A stretch of DNA of 64,000 bases from an uncultured bacterium (GTDB taxonomy: Bacteria > Cyanobacteriota > Vampirovibrionia > Gastranaerophilales > Gastranaerophilaceae): positions 1 through 64,000 of the forward strand of contig CASFTJ010000001.1 of assembly GCA_949297715.1 (NCBI GenBank), in the 5' to 3' direction. A model generated the notes under the pieces. It ran no database searches. It was given only the letters and a program-made list of their open reading frames with translations, and was not told the DNA's origin. Shown in pieces: positions 16,603 to 23,700 of the stretch (within the stretch, counting starts at the first letter, position 1; each line of letters begins with the position of its first letter). The position numbers and the translations under genes were made by a program.

Positions 16603-18475
16603 TATTTACCAAATCTCCTATATAATTATCATCATTAGATCTTCGATTTACAATTTTGTAACCGAGCCTTGATGGCGGAGTTAAGGCATTTGCAGCAAGT
16701 TTACATTCATATTCCGCCTGACCTTCTCCTCGACGCATTGCAATATCTGCAAGCTTATCAAACAATGAGGCTATTTCTTTGCGCTCGTTTAGTTTGTCTA
16801 CAAAATCTTCGTATGTTTTATCTTCAAACACTTTACACTTGTTATTTAAATAAAAATTATACAACCCGTTCGCTCCGGCATAATCACCTTTTGTATATTT
16901 TATGTCAGCAAGAGTTTTATATGCCTCTAAATATGTTTCATTTTTTGGATCAAAACCTACCATATCTATGTATCTGAGAACTTTTGATGCTTCTTTTTCA
17001 GCATTGTCATAATCATTATCTTTTGCATAGCGCTGTGCTCCATCCAACATGATTCCGATCATACGTTTTAAATCAACTCCGTCACCGCGAACTCTTTCGT
17101 AAAACATTTGATTGTCTATATCACGCCTGATTGCCGCAAACATTGAATAAGTACTTCCACTCATTGATTTTACACTCGGACGTCCGCTGTTTTCACAATC
17201 TCCCAAAGGATAAATTATCTCATTTGCTTCATTACGTCTGAAAAAGTTCTCTAGTTTATAGTCAACAAAATCCCCTTTATCATATATTTTTTCCCGCCAA
17301 AGCTGATCAGGACTATAAACTTCCCATACAGGATAAAGTTTATCGGCAAATTGAAGCATATCTCTGTGCTCGCCTAATGCTTCCTTAAAGCATTCTATTT
17401 CTTCTCTGTCTGCGACAGCCTCCTGAACACTCAAGCCTACAAATTTTGAAATATCCCTTAAATCATCTGTATACGGAAATTCCGCTATCGGATAATCGTT
17501 AGTTTCTCTATCGACAAAACTGTATCCTACAATTTCTTTATTTTCATTTCTTATCGGTGTAAGATTGTAAACCCCTCTGGCTCCGTCTCTTACGGCTGTA
17601 TCGTATGCCGAAAACATATGATCCGTAAATCCGTCACTCTTTTTAAGATTTACAACATCTGCATTTGAAAGTGTTAATAAATTAAAATCATACCAGCCGT
17701 TGTTCTTAATTTCATTCAACATGCCGTTAATCTTGCCGTCACGATCATAACCTGTCGCAAGATAGTTTATAAGTTCCGGAGTACAACCTCTATCTTCTGC
17801 CATCCATCTTAAACTTGCTTCATGTGGATGTGATGCCGGTACATATATTTTATGACAATTCAACTTGTTTATCATATTTATGATTCCGGCGGTATGCTCT
17901 ATTCCGTTATCATCTGGATCCATATATCTTAAATATTTTTCATATTTTTCAGGATTTTTTGCGATTACATCCAAAAATTCCAACAACTCTTTTTTATGAC
18001 TCAATACATTATACGGCTTTAAATCAATATCTTTCCCCATAATTGCTTTATATTGAGCCTCTAAATTTTGAAGCGGAACGTTTACATACAACGGTACGGC
18101 CACAAAATCATCTTCTCCGACTATTTCACTGTAATATAACTTTTTCAACTCATTCTCAACATTTTTTAAAGGCTTGTCAAATGATGCATATATCGGATCT
18201 TGAGTTTCGAAAGTTCTAACCGTAATATTCTTCCCGCTATCTATCGCTTTGGCAAAATGATTCATATCCTTTGCATGATTTCCGCCGTCTACTAAATATA
18301 CGGTTCTGCCCATAAAAGACACCGCCTTTGGCATTGTTTCAGCTTTCTGTGGCGATTTTATAAATACATCTCTATCTATATTACTGTTATTTGATGCAAT
18401 CGGATTGTTTGCATATTTTAATATATTATTTACACCTGACTTCTGCCATTGAAATGATATCGGATTTATTCTCAT
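16589..18475 (-). CDS. Large protein of unknown function with TPR-like C-terminus
   Basis: This 628-residue protein lacks a signal peptide. It begins INPISFQWQ and has a second VSFMGRTVYLVDGGNHAKD block near residue 53. The central part is mixed alpha/beta with no motif I can assign. From about residue 490 the chain is helical pairs of TPR character (AKDNDYDNAEKEASKVLRY, YKTLADIKYTKGDYAGANGL). It is the first gene of an operon with the membrane-anchored amidohydrolase, so a shared pathway or complex is likely. I do not recognise the family. Confidence 0.75.
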   Translation of the reverse strand: MRINPISFQWQKSGVNNILKYANNPIASNNSNIDRDVFIKSPQKAETMPKAVSFMGRTVYLVDGGNHAKDMNHFAKAIDSGKNITVRTFETQDPIYASFDKPLKNVENELKKLYYSEIVGEDDFVAVPLYVNVPLQNLEAQYKAIMGKDIDLKPYNVLSHKKELLEFLDVIAKNPEKYEKYLRYMDPDDNGIEHTAGIINMINKLNCHKIYVPASHPHEASLRWMAEDRGCTPELINYLATGYDRDGKINGMLNEIKNNGWYDFNLLTLSNADVVNLKKSDGFTDHMFSAYDTAVRDGARGVYNLTPIRNENKEIVGYSFVDRETNDYPIAEFPYTDDLRDISKFVGLSVQEAVADREEIECFKEALGEHRDMLQFADKLYPVWEVYSPDQLWREKIYDKGDFVDYKLENFFRRNEANEIIYPLGDCENSGRPSVKSMSGSTYSMFAAIRRDIDNQMFYERVRGDGVDLKRMIGIMLDGAQRYAKDNDYDNAEKEASKVLRYIDMVGFDPKNETYLEAYKTLADIKYTKGDYAGANGLYNFYLNNKCKVFEDKTYEDFVDKLNERKEIASLFDKLADIAMRRGEGQAEYECKLAANALTPPSRLGYKIVNRRSNDDNYIGDLVNNESR

Positions 18476-18584
18476 AAATTTCTAACTTTCGTAATTACTT
18501 TAATACCCACTTATACCTAAACCTGAAAATAAAATATTTGCTAGTTAAAAGTCTATTTTTTATAAAAAATTTACAAAACATAAC

Positions 18585-18613
18585 AAAACCCGCCTTATAA
18601 TAAGGCAGGTTAT
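18585..18613 (-). terminator. Terminator of the small gene at 18631
   Basis: On the minus strand AACCTGCCTTA-TTA-TAAGGCGGGTT is followed by TTG and T-rich sequence. It sits 18 nt beyond the stop codon. Confidence 0.75.
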
Positions 18614-18630
18614 AAAATTATTTTCTTTGA

Positions 18631-18927
18631 TTATGCAATACCTATGGTATGTCCTATATTCATCGTACCATCTGAATTGTATCCTAAAATCATTTCAGAA
18701 AAATTGTTTTGAAAAGGATTCAAACCAACGGAATTCATACTTGTTTTAGACAAATAACTGTAACTTGAAGGATCCCAATTTTGCTCGTACCCTCGAGTAG
18801 CCTGCGAAACTCCTGCTACTTGCGAGGTATCATAATAATTATTAGTTCCGACACCGACCTGTGCATCCATACCCAGATTAACTCTGTTTATAGGAGCAAT
18901 GCTGCCGTTATTGTAACCGCTTGTCAT
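18631..18927 (-). CDS. Small Asn/Gly/Ser-rich protein of unknown function
   Basis: This 98-residue protein starts at ATG 18927, with AGAGGA close upstream. The composition is Asn, Gly, Ser and Tyr with few charged residues (GTNNYYDTSQVAGVSQATRGY). There is no signal peptide, membrane span or recognisable domain. It may be largely disordered. A clear terminator follows and the shared promoter-like element lies 29 nt upstream, which together support a real single-gene unit. Confidence 0.65.
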   Translation of the reverse strand: MTSGYNNGSIAPINRVNLGMDAQVGVGTNNYYDTSQVAGVSQATRGYEQNWDPSSYSYLSKTSMNSVGLNPFQNNFSEMILGYNSDGTMNIGHTIGIA

Positions 18928-18955
18928 ATCCTCTATCCTTTTTTATACTCTTATA

Positions 18956-18986
18956 TATATAAAGTATATACTATTTAAATAATTGC
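18956..18986 (-). promoter_or_regulatory. Shared promoter-like element, copy C
   Basis: On the minus strand GCAA, a 17-nt spacer and ACTTTATATA end 29 nt before ATG 18927, the same layout as copies A, B and D. Confidence 0.55.
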
Positions 18987-19136
18987 CTTTTTCTCGTGTT
19001 TTAGCTTCACAATTGTTTACAATTATTGCATGCCCATATTTTAGCATTTTTAACGCTTTGTTAAGTTTTGTAAAGTGTAAATTCTACACTATATTTGCTT
19101 TTTGGGTTTTATTTGAATTTACATTAAAACATCTTG

Positions 19137-19165
19137 TTGACATTTAAAAAGTTCTGTGCAATAAT
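19137..19165 (+). promoter_or_regulatory. Sigma-70-type promoter of the small RNA at 19172
   Basis: TTGACA (19137-19142), a 17-nt spacer and AATAAT (19160-19165). The predicted start is about 19172. Confidence 0.75.
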
Positions 19166-19171
19166 AAGGAC

Positions 19172-19317
19172 ATAAGATTTAAGTGTAGTCGAAACACTAA
19201 ATATAAATAGATTCATTAACCCCAAAAAAAAAAACATATAAACTCCTAAATAATAAACACTAAAAGAGACCATTAGGATGCAGAAAACGACCCACTCAGT
19301 AATGAGTGGTTTTTTTT
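19172..19317 (+). ncRNA. Candidate intergenic small RNA, about 145 nt
   Basis: A consensus promoter and an intrinsic terminator bracket a region with no credible ORF. The 5' part has a small hairpin (AGTGT-AGTCGAA-ACACT, 19191-19207). The middle is unstructured with a run of 11 A and AACTCCTAA. The 3' end is CCACTCA with a GTAA loop, TGAGTGG and eight T (19292-19317). The GNRA loop and T-run give the plus strand. Its 3' end lies about 30 nt from the end of the convergent rsmG gene. It could be a trans-acting RNA; no known class is recognised. Confidence 0.6.
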
Positions 19318-19347
19318 ATGTCTGCGACAGTTTTTTAATCATGATGC

Positions 19348-19944
19348 TTAATATTTTTTCAAAACTACTAAATTCCGCACGTAATTTTCTTCCAGCGGAA
19401 GATTATATTCTATTATATCTTCGACTTTCAAGCCGTTTTTTCGCAAAATCGGCAAAGCTTCATTTATTTCATCTTGGGCTTTTATTGATTTATATGCGAC
19501 GAAATATCCGCCATTACTGAGCAAGCGGGAAGCGTATTTTGATAAAACTTTCATAGATGCAACAGCTCGGGAAGTTACTAATTCATATTTATCCGTTAAA
19601 TTTTCGGCTCTTTCGCATATTGTATGAAGATTTTTCAAATTTAGAGCCGATTTAATATTCTCTATTGCGTTCAGCTTTTTCCTTATACTATCAAGCGCAT
19701 AAACTTCCAACTCCGGATAAGCTATTGCCGCAGGAACTGAGGGGAAACCGCCGCCTGTACCGATATCAAGAAGTTTTTTTCTTATGCCGTATTTTTCAAA
19801 AAAATTTTCTATTGCAAGACTGTCAAAAACATGCTTTTCCCATAAAAACTTCTCATCGTTTTTGGAAATCAAGTTGACTTTTGCATTTTCAGCCAAAAAT
19901 GCCTCTATATACGCACTAAAATCATTTTTGCTTAATTTCATCAT
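19348..19944 (-). CDS. rsmG: 16S rRNA (guanine-N7) methyltransferase RsmG
   Basis: It is a 198-residue SAM-dependent methyltransferase. LLDIGTGGGFPSVPAAI is the cofactor loop and SRAVASMKVLSKYA is the RsmG-specific block; the product methylates G527 of 16S rRNA. I chose the ATG pair at 19944/19941, which overlaps the end of the upstream gene by about 23 nt. Longer in-frame starts would run further into that gene. The overlap implies translational coupling with the STAND-type gene. The length is slightly short for the family but all core motifs are present. Confidence 0.9.
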   Translation of the reverse strand: MMKLSKNDFSAYIEAFLAENAKVNLISKNDEKFLWEKHVFDSLAIENFFEKYGIRKKLLDIGTGGGFPSVPAAIAYPELEVYALDSIRKKLNAIENIKSALNLKNLHTICERAENLTDKYELVTSRAVASMKVLSKYASRLLSNGGYFVAYKSIKAQDEINEALPILRKNGLKVEDIIEYNLPLEENYVRNLVVLKKY

Positions 19945-22336
19945 TAAACCTGTTTTGAATCTCATTAAATTTATTTTCACCAATAACGGCTTTAACGTCT
20001 TCTATGCGCTTGTTAATTTTTGCCATATTTTTATCGCCGATCTTGCCTTCTCCGGCATATTGAGCAATAAAATACTTTTCCAAGGCTTCCGCAGGATTTT
20101 TAAGATACAAATTATAAAAATCACCCAACGCCATTGAAGAAGATACTTTATATAATGGCTCCTTCAAATTTTCTGCCGTGTTATACGCTTTTTCATAATA
20201 TAAAAGTGCTTTTTCCTGATTTGTTCTTCTTATTAACGAAGCAAGTTTCATTGAAGAATGATAAATTCCATTATAATTACCGCTCTTTTCATCCAATTCC
20301 AAGCTCAACTCATAAAATTTTTCAGCCGAATCTTTAGCGTCGGAATCCTCGTAAATAGCCGCAAGATTTGTATAAGCACCTGATGCATAAGGGTTTTTAT
20401 CTTCCGCAAGTTCAACGCAGTTTTTATAACACATTACAGCTTGCTTAACTTCTCCGGTTTCATCACTTAATATTCCAAGTTTATAATACAACTCGGCAAG
20501 CAAAACCTCATCTTCTGCATTTTCTATAAATTTCAGCCCATTCTTTAAGTAGTCATAAGCAACTTGAGGATCTTCATCCGAAATATCAGCAAGCTTTATA
20601 AATGACTTTATGTATATCTCAACGGGCAAGTTTTCTTCTGATACCAATTCTGTCAAAACTTCCTTCGCCTTATCTCGCTTAAACATTTGATAGTAAACAT
20701 TTGCAATTGAAAGTTTTATATCGGCAGCTTTCAGGGTATCAGCTCCCGTAAGATAAATTTTTAGGGCATCTTCGTAATATTTTAAAGAATTAAACCAATC
20801 CGACAACTTTTCATAAGCCGCACCAAGCCGCGTGTAGACTATCGGCAAAAATTTCACGTAATTTTGATCGTTTTTCATCATCAAAATTCGCTGATAAATC
20901 ATTACAACACGCTTAAAATTGAACTTATTCTCCTGCTGATAAGCCAAATTAACAAGCTCCACAAGCGACATGTGGTTTTCTTTTTCAATCTGCTTAATCT
21001 GTTCATCGGTAAAGGTTATAAATTCGTTAATGGATTCCGCAATACCATTCATAATACTTGCTTCTGATTCTTCACTTTCAAAGATAAAGCTTATATTCTT
21101 AATATCTTGTTTTTCCTCCGGCTCTCCCTGTGGAATTTCTTGCGGCTGGTCAATTCTCAATCCGTTTTCAATAACATATTTAGGTTTCACAACCGGCTTT
21201 TTAGGTAAAAACGTTGAGTGATACTCAATTTCCGAACGCATTGTCGCACGTGATATCAACAAAGCTCTTTCCATAGGCTTTAAAGGCAACTGAGTATTAT
21301 ATAAATCAACACAGCTTTTATGAATTTTTACTGCAACATTTACAGGAATTGAATTTTCGGCAATAACTTTGTAATAATCTTTAAGATAAATGGAATTTTC
21401 ATCAACCGACAAAATCATAGTTTCTATAAATATTTTGATTTTAAATTCATCATAAAGCTGAAGCATTTGTAAAAGGTTTATATTCACCGGATGCCTGATT
21501 ATCGTAAGAAACCGGAAAAGATGTCCGCTTACGGGATCAATCAGGGCAAGAGCTTCTCTTAAAATAAAGTCGTTATAAGAAAGAAAACTTTTACTGTACC
21601 CGTCAAGGAATTCATACATACTTAACCCTCTTATCTGAATAATTTTCAGAGCAAGAGAAACATACAAAAAATACCCCCTTGTATGCTTGTATAACTCATC
21701 GGAAACAGGCCCGATAGTTTTTATATCGTAAAGTTTAAGGTATTTTTCAAAAATCGGCTTGTCCAAAGCTCCAACCATAATTTTTGAATAATTAAACTTT
21801 TTTTCAAAATCTTTTAAATCAAAAGTTCTTCCTGCAATTACAACCTTAACCTTATCGGTATGCGAAAGATGTTTTAAAAAATCAAGAATTTCGGTTTTGT
21901 TATTTTTCAGAACCTGTTCAAAAGCATCTATAATAACAACAATCGGAGCAGAAACAGATATGAAATATGAATTTATTTTTTGAGCAAAATTATCAGAACG
22001 AATTTTGGGTTCCCTGATAATATTTTGCGCTTCAAGAACTTTAAATTTTTCAAAAAAAGCCAGAAGCAAATCTTCAAGGTTAGTCGTTTCGTAGCAGCTG
22101 TATTTTAGAACAATAGTTTCCGGTTTTAAAAAGGTTGTAAAATAATCAATAACGGAAGACTTACCGGTTCCCATAAACCCGCTTACCAAAAGCAGGAATT
22201 TATCATACATGAAAAATTCATGCATTTTCAAAAACTGGTTATTATTGTTTTCAGCCAGAATATGAGTAACAGGATCCACATCGGATTTCAAAAAAGTTTT
22301 TCTGTCGGTTATATCGTCTATAAATTTATATTTCAT
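19922..22336 (-). CDS. STAND-type ATPase with C-terminal TPR repeats
   Basis: From ATG 22336 it is an 804-residue protein. Walker A is GFMGTGKSS (residues 53-61), Walker B is VVIIDAFE, and a sensor-like VVIAGRTFDLKD follows, as in NTPases of the STAND/AAA-like class. From about residue 480 to the end the chain is repeated TPR helices (YTRLGAAYEKLSDWFNSLKY, AYTNLAAIYEDSDAKDSAE). Such proteins act as signalling or scaffold switches. The start is supported by a promoter whose -10 lies 7 nt before the ATG, giving a leaderless mRNA. It overlaps rsmG and is divergent from the envelope operon. Confidence 0.8.
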   Translation of the reverse strand: MKYKFIDDITDRKTFLKSDVDPVTHILAENNNNQFLKMHEFFMYDKFLLLVSGFMGTGKSSVIDYFTTFLKPETIVLKYSCYETTNLEDLLLAFFEKFKVLEAQNIIREPKIRSDNFAQKINSYFISVSAPIVVIIDAFEQVLKNNKTEILDFLKHLSHTDKVKVVIAGRTFDLKDFEKKFNYSKIMVGALDKPIFEKYLKLYDIKTIGPVSDELYKHTRGYFLYVSLALKIIQIRGLSMYEFLDGYSKSFLSYNDFILREALALIDPVSGHLFRFLTIIRHPVNINLLQMLQLYDEFKIKIFIETMILSVDENSIYLKDYYKVIAENSIPVNVAVKIHKSCVDLYNTQLPLKPMERALLISRATMRSEIEYHSTFLPKKPVVKPKYVIENGLRIDQPQEIPQGEPEEKQDIKNISFIFESEESEASIMNGIAESINEFITFTDEQIKQIEKENHMSLVELVNLAYQQENKFNFKRVVMIYQRILMMKNDQNYVKFLPIVYTRLGAAYEKLSDWFNSLKYYEDALKIYLTGADTLKAADIKLSIANVYYQMFKRDKAKEVLTELVSEENLPVEIYIKSFIKLADISDEDPQVAYDYLKNGLKFIENAEDEVLLAELYYKLGILSDETGEVKQAVMCYKNCVELAEDKNPYASGAYTNLAAIYEDSDAKDSAEKFYELSLELDEKSGNYNGIYHSSMKLASLIRRTNQEKALLYYEKAYNTAENLKEPLYKVSSSMALGDFYNLYLKNPAEALEKYFIAQYAGEGKIGDKNMAKINKRIEDVKAVIGENKFNEIQNRFNDEIKQK

Positions 22337-22343
22337 ACAATTA

Positions 22344-22372
22344 ATATTAGAATATATCCGGATTTTTTGCAA
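22344..22372 (-). promoter_or_regulatory. Promoter of the STAND gene, leaderless configuration
   Basis: On the minus strand TTGCAA, a 17-nt spacer and TAATAT, then 7 nt to ATG 22336. There is no ribosome site between. Confidence 0.65.
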
Positions 22373-22387
22373 ATTTATTTTACGGAA

Positions 22388-22415
22388 TTGCACAAAATAT
22401 TTTTTATAGTACAAT
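22388..22415 (+). promoter_or_regulatory. Promoter of the envelope operon
   Basis: TTGCAC, a 16-nt spacer and TACAAT, about 25 nt before the first small ORF at 22441. It is nearly back-to-back with the STAND promoter. Confidence 0.55.
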
Positions 22416-22440
22416 GTAATCAAGAACTTAGGGGAAGAAT

Positions 22441-22545
22441 ATGGAATTTTTCAGAAAACACCAGAAAATAATAATCGGCGTTATAGCAGTAACTTTTATC
22501 GCTTGGACGGTAGGTTTAATGATGCTGCCACTGTTGTTTAAATAG
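22441..22545 (+). CDS. 34-residue single-span membrane microprotein
   Basis: The ORF begins at ATG 22441 with AGGGGA well placed upstream and ends 8 nt before the next gene. It encodes FFRKHQKIIIGVIAVTF and a continuing hydrophobic stretch, so a basic head followed by one span. The start resembles the membrane anchor of PpiD/SurA-type chaperones (typically xxFIRKHQK then a span), but the periplasmic chaperone domain is absent. It is the first cistron of the operon with the M23 peptidase and LptD-like genes. The function is unknown; the good ribosome site and tight spacing make it credible. Confidence 0.65.
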   Translation: MEFFRKHQKIIIGVIAVTFIAWTVGLMMLPLLFK

Positions 22546-22553
22546 GGAAATAA

Positions 22554-23678
22554 ATGAATTTAAAAAAAACAATAAAAAATTTATTTATAGCTTTATTGGC
22601 TGTGTTAATTTGTCTTTTGACCGTAACACCGCAGACTTCTTATGCGACAAGCTTGGATCAAAAAAAGAAACAAACACGGGAAAAAATTAAACGTATACAA
22701 CTATTGGAAGGTTTAGAAAAAAACAAGTTGTACAAAAACCAGCAAAAACTTGAAACAACTCATTCAAACTTAGCCACAACAAAAACCCAATACAGTGAAA
22801 TTGAAAACCGCTTAACAAAAATGCAAATAGAGCTTTCAAAAGCTCAAACAGATTTTAATAATGTAGATGCCCAGTTAAAGAACAGAATTCGTCAAGTATT
22901 CAAGAATCAGAGGCTCGGAATGTTTGAGCTTATTTTATCAGCAAAAGATTTAAATGCGCTTTTGGATGTTGTTTATTTTGAGAGAATAATCATAAAACGT
23001 GATTATAATAAAATGGTTGAGCTTAAAAACAAATCATTAAAGCTTGCAAAGATGAAAAAAGACATTGAAGCACAAAAGCAAGCACTTGCCTCCACAATTA
23101 ACGAAATGAATTATCAGCAGCAATCCATAAAACGTGCAATTGCACAGAATCAAAGCATGATAAACAAGCTTAAAACAGACAAAGCCTACTATCAAAGAGC
23201 AGAACGAGAACTGGAACGACAATCCGAAAATCTTCAAAAAATGATAAGCAAAGGTTATAACAATTCGACCGTAAAAACAAGCTCCTCCGGTTTTATGAAA
23301 CCGATAGCCGGCAGAATAACCTCACCATTTGGTTGGAGAACACATCCGATATTTAACAGCAGAACATTCCACTCAGGAGTAGATATAGGAGGACCAAATT
23401 ATGGAAGTATAAGAGCTTCTAACAGCGGAAAGGTTATATATTCAGGCTGGTATGGCGGATACGGGAAAGTTGTAATAATAGACCACGGAATTGTAAACGG
23501 ACATCCGATGACAACTTTGTATGCGCATATGTCCACAATCAAAGTCAACAACGGACAATCAGTCCAAAAAGGTCAAGTTATCGGTCTTGAAGGCACAACT
23601 GGCTATTCAACAGGACCGCACTGCCACTTTGAAGTCAGAATCAACGGAAAACCGAATAATCCGTTGAATTACATCTAA
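22554..23678 (+). CDS. Coiled-coil M23 peptidoglycan endopeptidase (EnvC/NlpD-like)
   Basis: This 374-residue exported protein has a signal peptide (1-31), a long coiled coil (about 35-235) and a C-terminal M23 domain. Zinc ligands are visible as H273 and D277 in HSGVDIGG, and H356 and H358 in GPHCHFEV; ITSPFGWRTHP opens the domain. Because the ligands are intact, it may cut cross-links itself rather than only activate amidases as EnvC does. Its place before the LptD-like gene fits envelope growth. Confidence 0.92.
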   Translation: MNLKKTIKNLFIALLAVLICLLTVTPQTSYATSLDQKKKQTREKIKRIQLLEGLEKNKLYKNQQKLETTHSNLATTKTQYSEIENRLTKMQIELSKAQTDFNNVDAQLKNRIRQVFKNQRLGMFELILSAKDLNALLDVVYFERIIIKRDYNKMVELKNKSLKLAKMKKDIEAQKQALASTINEMNYQQQSIKRAIAQNQSMINKLKTDKAYYQRAERELERQSENLQKMISKGYNNSTVKTSSSGFMKPIAGRITSPFGWRTHPIFNSRTFHSGVDIGGPNYGSIRASNSGKVIYSGWYGGYGKVVIIDHGIVNGHPMTTLYAHMSTIKVNNGQSVQKGQVIGLEGTTGYSTGPHCHFEVRINGKPNNPLNYI

Positions 23679-23700
23679 ACAATAAAAGGGATCCTTTATT

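Noticed and set aside
19278-19520. Plus-strand ORF starting just before the terminator
   Set aside because: It begins inside the terminator hairpin, lacks a ribosome site and runs antisense through rsmG.
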